Assembly: GCA_001692895.1 (NCBI GenBank)
Contig: KV748204.1
Location: 521,594 to 585,593, forward strand
Direction of reading: 5' to 3'
Source of the DNA: Cenococcum geophilum 1.58
Lineage: Eukaryota; Ascomycota; Dothideomycetes; Gloniales; Gloniaceae
DNA: 64,000 nt
Notes under the pieces: model-generated
Told to the model about the DNA's origin: nothing
What the model saw: only the letters and a program-made list of their open reading frames with translations
The model's database searches: none
Part shown: in pieces, positions 43,926 through 55,123 of the stretch
Numbering within the stretch: the stretch's first letter is position 1
Layout: the number at the start of each line of letters is the position of its first letter
Translations under genes and position numbers: made by a program

Positions 43926-46396
43926 TTATCCACACCCTCCCTCAGCCCCCTCTACCGGCTCCTCAAGAGCTTTCTTCCCCTTCCCCTTCCTCCACACCCT
44001 CGTATCCCTCGGATCAAACCCACCATTCCCCCAAAGCGCCCACTCAGGCGTATCCTCACCCACATAGTCCTCTGGCCTCCAGCCCTTCCCATCGACCCCC
44101 GTCCCCGCTACTTTCCCCTCCCACAAGTCGAAGAAGCGCTCAAAATCAATCCGCGTCGCCCACCTCCCCTGCCTCCTGAATCTCTCCTCATCAGCCAGCA
44201 AGATGCAGCAGCTATGCTGATGCTCGGCGGCAATGCCGTAGCGCAAGCCGCGGTCTGCGAGCTCCTTCGCCAGCGCCGTCACAAACTCAGCGACCTCCTC
44301 GTAGAACGGCACGTTCTGCATGGTCAGCCCCGCGCTGCCCGCCGCGCTGGTCCCGCAGTATGTGACGCCCTTGACCTCGACGAAGGCCGGGAGGGCACGC
44401 TGCACCAGCTCCGCGTACCCGCGCGCTTCATCCGCCATATTGAAGCCCTTGACGAGCGTCAGCCGAAATACGGTGCGCTGCTCGAAGCGGCGCTCGCGCA
44501 GGATGTCGAGGCATGCGCAGAAGCGCTCCCAGAAGTCACGGTGCAGTGGGCGGTCGATTTTCCTTAGGCTGTCCTTATTGCTCGCATCGATGGAGACGTA
44601 GAGCTGTGTGACGGGCACCAGGGCGGTGAGCTGTGCGGGGTGTTGTGCGTTACAGACGAGGAAAGTGGAGATGCGGTTGGAGTGCATGATGTTGACAAGC
44701 TCGTTGATGTGCGGGTAGAAGATTGGCTCGCCGACAAGGCTAAGGGCACAGTGCCGGATGCGCATGGCTTCGGAGAACCGCTCGGCGCGGACGCCGGGGA
44801 CGCCTTTCATCATTTTGATTTTTTTGTAGTGTGCCGCCGTGATCCCGTCAAATATTACTTGAGGCGGGTCGGTGATCCAGCGCCATGTTGTGCCAACTGG
44901 GTTGGTGCCGTGGCGCCAGCAGAAGACGCATTTATTGCTGCAGGAGAGGGATGGGGTAGCTTCCATACATAGATGAGACTGGATGCCGTAGAAAGAGTAC
45001 TTGTAGCAAGATCCTCGGCCACGGAGGGCTGATTTAGTCCAGCGACAGATTTTCACACCTGAGTGTGAGCCAATGATTGTGTAGCCTTGTTTTGTGAGCG
45101 CTGCATAAGTAGGAGAAGTCGTAGGTACCATTTCCTTCGGTGGAGCAGAGACAGGGGTTCTTGACTTTGGGGAACTATATGTAGTGAAGTCGACTGCCAG
45201 AGGAACTTGGCTGGGTGGGCTGTCAGTGTTAACCATTCGGCCCAAATCTTCGAGATCGTCAAGCCTTGCCACTTTTTGGGATTTCCGTCTCTTTGTAGGC
45301 GCGGTTTCTTCTTCATTGCTGTCTTCCATTTCGTCAACATCCTCTTCACCACTCTCAGCAGGATCCCCACTACCAGGTGCACCCTCACCGAGACCCCGTC
45401 CAGAGGCAATCTCTGTCAGCGCCTCCTGAACGCCCAACTGCCATTCCTTGAGCCTATCTCGTGCATCGCTCTTCACGTCACCCATGCCCAAAGGATATGC
45501 CCTCTTCCTCCCGGTCAATCTTGCCAACCATTTATCTACCTCCCTAGCTTGGGAACAGAATCCTTCCTCCTCAGTAGGCCAACCTTCTTTGTCCCCGAAT
45601 CCAAACACAGAGTATCCCAGTAGACCAGATAGCGGGGCGGTATCGATTCTGAAGTCATTGTGTGTGTCCTGCAGATTTTCAAGAAATGTACTCAGTACAG
45701 TGTCGATATTATAGGTAGGTAATAGAACGAGATAGAAGTACTTGGTGTCGGGTTCAACTTTTGGAAGGGTAATAAAATAGTCATCGTGCTCAATGTACGA
45801 AAGGTCATAGAGTTCGGGTTTACAGAGCGGCAAGGAGCTTTTGGAATTCTCGACCCAAGAGCTAATATTTTCTGCGAGCTGTGAGGCATATTTCTCCGTC
45901 GTGCCAGAGAGGGACGAGAAGAATATAAGGGGCTGCACCCGATCTGTTGTGTGATTGAATCCTGCAGGCTGCTTCGATGCTTTTCTCGGCAGCTTGGCCC
46001 CCGTTACTTTCTTAGGGCCTTTCTTTGGTTTCGCATCCAACCCTGCAACAATTGTTACATCCTCCGCATGATCATCGGCTTGCACGATTGGTTCTGGAGG
46101 AACCGCCACAGAATTCAACCAGGAATTATTGACGTCATTGCTCTTTGCTGCTGGAGAACCAGGTACTGGTGATACAGACAGTTTCTTCCTGCTCTGCCTA
46201 AGGTATATTGCGAAGCGTACTAAGGCCAACAGGGATACTGTGGATAAGAGGATGGGAATTCTGTGCTTGTGCCATACGGCAAGGAGCTCTATTTGGTTGT
46301 TAGACCAACAGCGCCAAGCCATAAAACATAAGTAAGGTAAGATCACGCTTTGTACTCACCCATAGGTAGCTCCCATATAGAGGGTGGTAAAGTCAT
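43926..46396 (-). CDS. TYW1: TYW1, tRNA 4-demethylwyosine synthase
   Basis: Converts N1-methylguanosine-37 of tRNA-Phe to the tricyclic imidazo-base (4-demethylwyosine) using pyruvate, the second step of wybutosine synthesis. About 799 aa, usual for the fungal enzyme. N-terminal hydrophobic segment (RIPILLSTVSLLALVRFAIY, about 22-41), as in fungal TYW1; it may anchor the protein to a membrane. Flavodoxin-like FMN domain about 131-300 (PLIFFSSLSGTTEKYA). Acidic linker, then radical-SAM domain with the 4Fe-4S motif C462-x3-C466-x2-C469 (SCSNKCVFCWRH) and LVGEPIFYPHINEL. I choose the start at 46396 (MTLPPSIWELPM) with a 71-nt intron 46289-46359 (GTGAGT donor, TCTAAC branch, TAG acceptor). The unspliced frame starting at 46346 lacks this good start context. 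The 3' third is much more GC-rich than the 5' third. The TBCD gene ends 298 bp upstream on the same strand. Confidence 0.95.
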
Positions 46397-46693
46397 TGTG
46401 GTTGCAGTGTTACATTGACACAAGACTTTGACATCGCGACTTTTTTTCGGTGTGGGGTTGAAATGGAGGGGTGCCAAGACCAATGCTCTACCAAATCGAG
46501 CTTCAAGTATATTCAAATAGCATACTACAAACATCTAGGACAGTGCACTAGTCCTCTACGCACGTCTATAGTTCTACCATCTCTAACCTAGATTTTTGGA
46601 TACCTCCTGAAATGCGATCCTCACCAACCCCCATTGGTTATTTAGGATTCAACTGCCTTGTTTCTGACTACTATTCAGGCTTCGATGCTTTGT
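46397..46693 (-). promoter_or_regulatory. TBCD 3' flank and TYW1 promoter region
   Basis: Short spacer between two genes on the same strand. It must hold the 3' end of TBCD and the promoter of TYW1. I see no clear TATA box. A poly-T run (minus AAAAAAAGTCG near 46440) lies upstream of the TYW1 start. Confidence 0.5.
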
Positions 46694-49600
46694 CTACTGG
46701 TTGCCTTGCTTGATACTCTCTACAGTAGCCTTCAAGTTCTTAGCTGGCTGTGACCAATCGTGAAGCTTCAAATCCTCATCCCCGGTAGTGATCCAAAGGG
46801 TTTCCGCGGCAGTAATTCGAACCTGTAAAATTAGCGAAAGTCTCCAATAGAAACTCTAGGAAAGAGCTCTGAGAAAGGACTCCTACCTTAGGGAATGGAT
46901 GTAGCAACATGCTTGCTACCTTAGCGATGACATCTTTACGTATGGTTGGAATATTTGCAAGGCCACGGTAGACATCTAATGCAATATGCAGCTTATGTAG
47001 GTTCGTTGACTTGTAGTGAGATTTCTGGATTAGGAAGAGAAGAGAGCGGTAGCTATGTAAGCATGTAGTGTAAGGAGATGACTAAATTTGAATCATTAAG
47101 ATTCAAGGCGAGATGGAAACGTACTTGAAGTTTGTACCAATAAGCCGTTGCAAGATTTGCGCGTCGAACAAGAATGCGATAACTTCCAGAATAGGGATGA
47201 GAATGCGCTCTGTAGAAATGTTAACCTTCAAAAGTTCGAGGAGTTGGTCCATAATGTCGAGGAGAGAGCATCCAGATTCGTTCGCCTCAGAAAGGGTCAC
47301 AGGAAGTTGGTCGATAGCATCTACTAGTGCCATTCGAGAATTTTGGACGACGGACTCAGAACCCATTCCTGCGGAGCTTACATAGCCTTCGAGTACTGCG
47401 GCCTTGAGCCAGTAAGGACTTGAAGGATTGAAGATTTTGAGCGTCTCAGTGAAGTATGCATAAGACGAAACGCCATCTGTGACTCCAATTATTGCACTAT
47501 TATCAATTAGCAACCTATTACGGAGGAAAACACGAGACGCTGCGCACCGCTCGAAATGTTCCTGATTGCCTAATTCAAGACAGTGGGCAGCTCGAGCTCG
47601 AATCTTATCAAGTTTTTCCACAGAGAGTCGTAGTACGGAGGCATGAAGTTGGTCTTCCCCTACAGAGCCTTTGAGGAGACCGGTTGTCCAAGCAGTTTCA
47701 GTGGTGTTCAGTGCCTCCAGTCGGACTAGCGATCCAATATCGCCGCGCTCAGTAATAGTGTAGTCGTTCAATGCTGTATTTAGAGCCATTGTAATTTTAT
47801 CTCTTGCGTCTTGGGGCAAAGCTGGTGACTCTNCATGCAGGTTAATTGCCGTATGTCGTTCCAATGTTTTCTCGAGTAGAACCTTTAAACTTTGCAAAGA
47901 TACGGTCCGAGCCGCAATCTTGACAACAGCTGTACATCTGAGAGTTAGTACCTGGATAATTTGGGCTTGGTTTTCTGAAGAACCAATATCATTCACAGTA
48001 GCATTGAGCCTCGAATAGATAGCACCAAGAGCGATAGCATAGCCAAACCCTTGTAAGCCAGAATAGGAAGACTTCCGGTCCAGATATGACGCCCATAAAT
48101 GAACAACGTTCGTATCAGCAAATTTGGGATCCGTTTGAGCCAGTTCGACTACGTGTATTGCCGCCGTCGGAATGGCTTGAAGAACGGATTCTTCATCACG
48201 CTCGAGACATAAATTAAAGAATCTGACCATGTTTTTGCTTGGGAGACTGCATGTCTCACTCGATTTTGAGACTTGGCAAGTAACAGTAGCCAAACTTCCA
48301 AGGAGATTGCAGAATGCAGCTGTAGTGAGTTCTGGCCGTAAAGCGGTTGAGGTAAATGCCTTATCTTCGAGTTGAAGACTACCCTCAAACAGTGACCACA
48401 GTCGGGTCAGGTTAGCCAAGTCCTCCATCGTTCTTCGGACAAGTGGTTTCTCCTCAACATTTGCATTCTTCCCATCTTGAATTGAAGACTGCATACTGCA
48501 CTCGCTGATGAGGAATGCCAGTGACATTACAAGTCCGTGGCGCTCCTCAACTTCTCTTGATGCAAGCCCCCCTAGGTGTTGGCATATCTGGTCCACCATC
48601 CCGATTACAACTTCAAATGGCTGGAGACGGCTCAACAGACCTACTGCTGTTGCTGCAGATAGGCGGGATGACACATCCAAAGATCCCACACCTCTCCATC
48701 CCAGGAGGTTCTCAAAAACCGCATCCCAGTATATCCGGCTACGTCGTGCGGCCTTAATAGCAACATCGCACATAGCCCTGTCGCGGAGTCCAACTGCGTG
48801 ATAATCAACAATTTGAACTAGAGGGATGCCATCATGAACTGTATCCGGATGGCGACCTATAAGTTCTTGTAGGGCTGCTGAAGAGCCTCTCCGAATATTG
48901 CCAGCTGGGTCCAAACACGCAGCTAACAATAACTCAACAGCGAGAACTTGCGGGACCGAGTACATCTGGTGCTTCTTCTGGGAGGCACGGATTGATGTCG
49001 TTTGAACAGCAAGAAGCTCCTTAGTGGAATATCGACGGGATAGAGCCCAGATACCGAAGCATGCGGCATCTCGAACATTTGTGCCAATAGAGCCACCGGT
49101 TGAAGATCGCTGCTCAAATGCGAGAGCTAGTATCAATGCATTGAGGATATCCGGGAGTAGCTCTGTCGAAGGTGCTCTTCTATAAAGGAGATGAGCAAGA
49201 GTCAGGACCAAGCCATGCCATCTCAGAGGATTGACAGCGTCGAGATTCCTCTTAGAGCCCTCCCAATAAACATTCTCATTGAGGCACCCAAGAATAGCTT
49301 CGACGACTTCCCTTGCCAGCCCACCTTTGAGCTTCATAGTTATCATACTGAGTGACTTGCTTGCCGCATATCTGACAGGTGTATCTCCATCAGCAAGAGA
49401 TTCAAGCAGAAAATCAATTACATCCTCTAAAGTAGTGGAAATATCAACACCATAAGGAGCAGACGTGGGTTGCAAGCAATGGACGACAACATTTCGAAGT
49501 ATTTTGATAACCAGCTTCCTTGCTACCGCGGATGATCTCACAAAACCGAGAGCTCCTTCACTAATGATATCTTGGCACGATTTGTAAATGGTAGGAAGCA

Positions 49601-50547
49601 ATGGGCCAATCTCTTGGTTGGTCGAGGATGCCACAAGACCACTCAAAAAAGAGAGCACACCAAGGCATTGATGGATGTCGGATAATTTTTGAGATGACGT
49701 AGTGAAGAATGACAAAGCCCATTGGACGAGAGAATCAAGTAATCCAATCTTCCTCATGTCAGGCCTAACACTGAGTCGTACGAGAAGTATCCCAGCCGCA
49801 TGCCGCTCTTTCGTTGCAGAATCAAGATGCCTAATACATATTGGAAGAACACGAAGAGCAACTCCAGGAAGCTGAGGAGGTAGATCGATATCAAATCTAT
49901 TGGAGGTCTCCTGTGACGGCTGAAGAGCAGAGATTGACGCGAGAGGAAATGGGGCCAGCATCAGGTGTGACAGCCATAGAAGAAGTACATATCTCTCCTC
50001 CCAAGGAACTATCTTTTGGGATACTTCTTCTGGTGCCTGGGTTGGAAAGTTCTCTTCTTTTTCAAACTCAGTAAGAATTGGCTCGAGGTAACGAGGTTCA
50101 TTGTTCAGGAAACCAGCAATGACCTTCTCTCCTCGGACCTTGCAGAGAAGATTCAAAATTCTGCAAACAGCATGCGATAAGGGAATAAGCCTCTTCTTTA
50201 GCAGGGGTCGAGGAGAAATTTGGATATATTTCAAATAGGCAACAACTAACGGAGGAATGAGATTCTTCATTTGCGAGTCTAGCAACTGTGGATCCTCTTG
50301 GAACGGTTCAACCTGAAAAGTCATTCAGCAATGGAGAAACAAAGGAGCTGAGAAATGCTACCAAAGAAATAATACGATCCAAGTCCGCCTCCCTTACTCT
50401 ACGATGAATTTGACCATAACCAGAGTTCTCGACCTTTAGCTTCCACAAAACTCTGTCCAGCAAAGCTTGCAGATCTGAGAGTAATGAAGCAGACGCTCGC
50501 TGTAGCTTGATATCTTCATCCTCAGTTGTGTTCATTTTTGTGCACAT
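46694..50547 (-). CDS. TBCD: Tubulin-folding cofactor D (beta-tubulin cofactor D)
   Basis: Captures folded beta-tubulin and, with cofactors E and C, joins it to alpha-tubulin; also needed for microtubule integrity in fungi (Cin1/Alp1). I model four exons: 50547-50362, 50312-47125, 47052-46887 and 46822-46694, with introns of 49, 72 and 64 nt, all GT-AG. They give about 1222 aa, within the family range. The first junction produces DRIISLVEPFQEDPQLLD, the cofactor D N-terminal signature. IVPWEERYVLLLWLSHLMLA is at about 163. HEAT/ARM-type helices fill the middle. The C-terminal cofactor-D domain includes FNYRSLLFLIQKSHYKSTNL across the second junction, and the protein ends ATVESIKQGNQ. The start could be the second Met (50535), which has the better context (AAAAATGA). 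One ambiguous base (47833) leaves one residue unknown. Divergent from cdc27 across 162 bp. Confidence 0.94.
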
Positions 50548-50709
50548 TCCCTGTCGGAGTGGGACGAGAGGTTATGGTGGAAGCCTTTTTCGCGATGGGC
50601 GACGCGACCTGAAATTTGCTTCACATGATTTCGCGAATCGTTTGAAGACGGCGTGACTTCAGGACAACACCACATTCTAACGAACATAGCAGCAAAACGG
50701 CCCACCATT
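50548..50709. promoter_or_regulatory. Shared divergent promoter of TBCD and cdc27
   Basis: Only 162 bp separate the two ATGs, so both promoters and both 5' leaders must fit here. The stretch has normal GC content, no TATA box and several short CGCGA elements (TTTCGCGATGGGCGACGCGAC at 50588-50608; TTTCGCGAATCG at 50630-50641). ACGCGA-like motifs are the binding type of MBF (MluI cell-cycle box), which would suit a DNA polymerase subunit; inference only. Confidence 0.55.
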
Positions 50710-52540
50710 ATGGCTGATAAGTACAAGGAATACCTAGCAACTCACGTTCTCAATGACAGTCAAATTGTAAGTGGTGTCTCTGCAGACATCTATATCTCAA
50801 TTAATCGTTCTTGAAGGTCACCTACCGTGCTCTAAGCCGGGCATTGAAAGTGCACGTCAACCTCGCAAAACAGTAAGTGCATCTACAGTACCATAAGTTA
50901 CACCAACTTATAACCTGCCAGGATGCTATACGACTTCTACCAAAAACAGAACGCGAAGAAGCCTGGTTCGGTCCATGCAACCTATCTTCTTACCGGTAAA
51001 AAGCGTCCAAAACCTTCACAATACACCAACGGTACATTGCCGCAGGATGGAGCAAACAGCTTCATGCAGAGCGCTCCGTTTACGAGCTCAATACCGGAGC
51101 CCGAGGAGGCTACCGAGGAGGTCATAGCTGTTACCTCAATCATACTGGTCAAAGAGGAAGACCTCGAGGGTAGGCTTGTTCAAGATAAATCTAGGGCATG
51201 ATATCATATTGCTGGACAAAAGGATGCTCACTATATCAGGGGTGAAGGCGCAATTGGAAGAAATGACCTCCATACACATATACAGCTTAGAGCCAGGTCC
51301 TCTAGAAGTAGGATATGCGTATGCGCATGCAGGAATGCTATTGCTGATAAATTTTAGAACATACATCTTCTATCAGTTGGCAATCAGGAAATCGCCCGGA
51401 AGTATGCCCACGAGGACCCCTTAGAAAACTGGAAGATATATGGAACCATTCATAATCCAAATATCACGGTAGGTTCACAATTCCGCTCTCTTTATTGTGT
51501 TGATATTGATATTTATATATAGCGAAGGGCGACTCGTGTACCACCCCCTCCAGTTGCCTCCGTAGTCCCCACGACGACTTCCAAGGTTACCCCACGGCCG
51601 AACAACACAGCACAAACAAAGGAGAAGGATGCTGGATTACCAAAGGCGAGGAGAGGAAGCGAATCAGAGGGCGGCAGATCCAGTCAATCTACACCACAAG
51701 CCGAGCCGACTACCGGTGCAAAGAAGCTCGGCGCGAAGCCCGCTCTCAAACGCGACAGCTCAGACATATTCAAGTCGTTTGCGAAGGCCAAAGCAAAACC
51801 CAAGGAAGCTACTCCAGCTACAGATTCGGTATGTCTCAGTTCATACTTCCAAGTAACGTCTACTGATTATTCGGCAGGCGGAACAAAGTGCTCAGGAAGA
51901 TGGTAAGTATTACCCATTTGGCATTGAAGGCTACTGCTGAATTTAATGCAGAACCCATGAAAGACGTCTCAGAAGATGAGTATGAGGAAGACTACACTCC
52001 TGAAGTCGAGATCTCAAAAGAAAAGAGTGACGCTGCACGCAAGGCCCGCGCTGAGCGCGAAGAAAAACTGCGGCAGATGATGGAGGATGGTATGGGTGTC
52101 CAATAATCTTGATCCAAGGCGGATGCTAATTCGATTTGCAACAGATGATGTATCCATGGATGACGCTCCTGCTGAAACAGAAGAAGAACCAGCTAGTGCT
52201 CCACTTGATAAACAACCGCAACCTCGGGAGATAGATGAGCCAGAGGCTGCTGTGACTGTCACAGGAGGCCGGAGGCGAGGAAGGCGCCGTGTGACGAAGA
52301 AGAAGACAGTCAAAGATGAGGAGGGATACCTCGGTAATTACCTTGAGTTGCGTGAACTTTTTTTTAGCTCTCTGACCATGAACAGTGACAAAAGAAGAAC
52401 AAGTTTGGGAGTCTTTTTCGGAAGACGAGCCTGAACCAAAGAAGCTGAAGGCACCTGGTATGACTAATGCCACTTCAAAGCGCAAGAAGGGTGCCAAGCC
52501 AGGGCAGGGGAACATTACGTCATTCTTTACTAAGAAGTGA
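50710..52540 (+). CDS. cdc27: DNA polymerase delta subunit 3 (Cdc27/Pol32)
   Basis: Third subunit of replicative DNA polymerase delta; it links the complex to PCNA. I model ten exons: 50710-50766, 50817-50872, 50922-51169, 51240-51307, 51388-51468, 51523-51828, 51878-51902, 51952-52089, 52145-52333, 52386-52540. They give 440 aa, with nine GT-AG introns of 44-80 nt. The N-terminal winged-helix region reads LATHVLNDSQIVTYRALSRA, then VHVNLAKQMLYDFYQKQNAK and SVHATYLLTG, classic for the family. TSIHIYSLEP and KYAHEDPLENWKIYGTIHNP follow. The low-complexity C-terminal half carries KRDSSDIFKSFAKAK, a basic GGRRRGRRRVTKKK nuclear-localisation-like segment and VWESFSEDE. The protein ends with a PCNA-interacting box, QGNITSFFTKK (Q-x2-I-x2-F-F). 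The acceptor of intron 4 (51387) was chosen over an earlier AG at 51376 because only it keeps the frame. Confidence 0.95.
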
Positions 52541-54085
52541 AAGGCAGCTTTGTAAAAAGGTACTGAGCTAAATCTTTGTTCCTTAGCCTATGTGTTTCCT
52601 TCGACGACTTCATTGTGCAAGTTTTGAGAATCACAGCAAACCTGCCATACTAAGCCATAGGTCTTGTCTAGCAGATAAGACAAGGAAGATGGGCACGTTT
52701 AAGGAAAATACAGGCCCAAGCAGGCCTTATTGTGGGGAGAAGGAATGAAGTCAAAGGGTATTTCATCATCAGCCGCCTGACTGTATCTCCAGAGCCGTAT
52801 CCAGGTCAAATTTGGCTTTCCAAGTAACCCAATGAAGTATAAAACACAAGGCCGAGAGCTTAGCAGTTCTCTTGTATTGTTGGCATAAAACTGCAAATAA
52901 GGATGTTGGAGTCTCCACTCGGCAAGCGTGGCAATGTTAGGGTCTAGTCCACTCTCTGATACTCGTTTCCACCGGTTTCGGAGATTTGAAACCATTCAAC
53001 TCCCGACGTTTTACAATGTTTGTCACAGTGACGTTTTAAGCAGAAATAAGCACAAGTTGGCAGCATCCCTCAGGGTTGTCCAACTTTCATTTCATGTATT
53101 GCTTTTTGTCTCTTGGAAATATCGTCCCCTTGCTCTGCAACCTTCCCAGGCTCAGAGCTAGGATGATATTGCGCAAAGAAGTGTTAATCACTCAAGGACA
53201 GCTTCAGTGTTATTTCGACGATCCCAGCCTGCCTCCATTATCCCATTCTCTCCCAACTTCATCAACGGTCCTCCACCCTTAGCCTGCTCTCTCAGCCAAT
53301 AAGAAATCCCCGAAATCCAAGGCTACTCGCGCTCAACCCTCAATAAACCGTTTCCCCGGACATGCCTCGTCACAGCTGCATGTAACAGACCGCTTCTCTT
53401 AGTCGTGAAGGATTCGCTCGCTCGTACCACCTTCTAGCACGGGGACAGCCGCATGCATCGCACGGTGCAGGAAGGATGCATGACGGGAACTTGGCAAGCC
53501 CAGCCGACGCCGGCACATCGTCATGGTTAAGCGAAATGGAAATAAACGTGCCGCAGCGAATGGGAGTGCGCGTGGGGCGCGGCATTTCACGGAGAGCAGC
53601 TTTGGGCGATCATGCTTCGGGCACGAGCTGTGATAACGTCCGAGGGTTTTTTCTTGGGGATGACAGGGTGATGAGTCCCACGTTCAAGCAGATTGATTAA
53701 AGAAATTTTCGTGAGTCTTTATTTAGAAACGGGAGGTGGAAGGATCAGGGTTGCCAAGATCGAATCAAGGACGTTTTCTCTGTGAGGGTGAAGCTAAAAC
53801 CCGCGTTATTGGACCTTTTAATGGTATTTCTCGTGTGAAGTCAATCTATTTAGTTATCCGAGTTTGTGGGGTTGGATGGGGGTTATATTTCGTCAAACTG
53901 AGGGAACGGGCTACCGGGTACGGAGTACCAATGCGACCTTACAGCCTGAAACAAGTGCCTCAATGTCCCAGTCCTGGATAGTGAGATCAACGTTTAGACA
54001 TTTGAATTTATTTAGCCTGGGCTTGCCATAGAATGGGCTAAGAGTTCCAATATATGCACCACCTTACTAATAACCAGGAGCTCAA
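52541..54085. other. Intergenic region between two convergent genes
   Basis: 3' flanks of cdc27 (+) and of the PPOX-type gene (-). An open minus frame of 98 codons (52995-52699) and several plus frames of 60-80 codons (53476-53700, 53736-53981) have no family signature, splice support or good start context. They are not called as genes. GC content is ordinary and there is no RIP signature. Confidence 0.55.
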
Positions 54086-55123
54086 TTATGGCCACAGCTC
54101 CTCTGTCCCCCATCCACCATTGGCGCGAGTGCTTTCGTCAAAAGTGTATCTATACCTACGGGCTTTGGCCGGATCGCTTAAATCGGTCTGCTCAACGGAA
54201 TCCGGGACAATGATGACGACTCGGAAATTCTTGCGGGCAACTGGATCCCTGAGGTCTTTGACCTGGGTTCCCAATTGCAGTTCTTTGTCTGTGTAGGCCT
54301 GATTGACTGGTGTGCCGGGAGGAGGCGCACGGAAAGAACCTTAAAAGTTATGTAGTTAGCAAGACAAGTAGCAGGTGCAGTTAGCCACAAATATACGAGA
54401 TATGGGATTATGTATGAATGTACCTCTTATGCCAGGTGAGCAATTCCCAAAACACCTTTCAACCTCCCTTTCCCAGCTCCACTCTTTCTCTTTACTCTCG
54501 TCCACGAGTCTCATCCTTTTCCCCACCTCGCTCTTCAATGTCCGCACTCCACCTCTCCCCTCACTATCGCCTTCATCGCCTTCCACATCGTCTGCAACAA
54601 CGAAGGCTCGGCCCTTGACTCTCCACTGTGTCCCAACTTCCTCAACCCACCAAACCGCTTCAACGGGCCCGCCGCCGCCACTTCCATGCACCTGCACCTC
54701 TCTCTGAGCATGTCCTGCGCTGCTCTCGAATAGCTGCCCAACTTTTTCCATCCTCACATCTGTAGTAAAAGTTGGACAATCGCTTTCGTATACCCGCGGA
54801 TTGCGCTCGGCTTCATTGTGTTTGTTCTCAGGTGGCTCGGCCCAGAAGCCGCGAAAGATGCAATAGCGGGCGCGGGGGAGATAGGGCGTGGGTGAGCCAG
54901 AGGGTGCAATAGCGAGAGTACTGAGGACGAACTGAGGACTCAGCATTTTGGAAATATGCTGATTGAAAAGGGGTTTCCATGGTGCTGTAGGAAGGACGGC
55001 AGAATTGGGAGTGGTGGTGGACATGGAGCGGATAAGGCGGGCGAGACGTTGGGCTGCCGTCGTTGAAGCTATATTTGCGGTAGGTAATGGTAGGCAGGTT
55101 GGGAAATATATCTGTAGGAGCAT
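54086..55123 (-). CDS. PPOX / Alr4036-type FMN-binding protein (pyridoxamine-phosphate-oxidase-like)
   Basis: Two exons: 55123-54424 and 54339-54086, with an 84-nt GT-AG intron. The junction gives GIRGSFRAPPPGTPVNQAY, the characteristic motif of the Alr4036 FMN-binding family (a PNPOx-like split barrel). Upstream are APWKPLFNQHISKML, FVLSTLA and RARYCIFRGFWAE, and the FT-TDVR segment where FMN phosphate contacts are expected. The end reads RVVIIVPDSVEQTDL and DEST. 317 aa from 55123, or 284 aa from the Met at 55024 (MSTTTPNSAVLP), which begins just before the conserved domain. The extra N-terminal 33 residues (basic, Ser/Thr/Ala-rich, no acidic residue) could be a mitochondrial presequence. 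Family members bind flavin and are presumed oxidoreductases acting on pyridoxine-type or other substrates; substrate unknown. Confidence 0.85.

Noticed and set aside
43857-44567. 236-codon plus-strand open frame
   Set aside because: Lies antisense to the GC-rich 3' third of TYW1. Frame openness is explained by GC-rich codons on the other strand, and it has no signature.
52699-52995. 98-codon minus-strand open frame downstream of cdc27
   Set aside because: No recognised domain, no splice or start support, lies in a convergent 3' flank. It could be real but is not supported.
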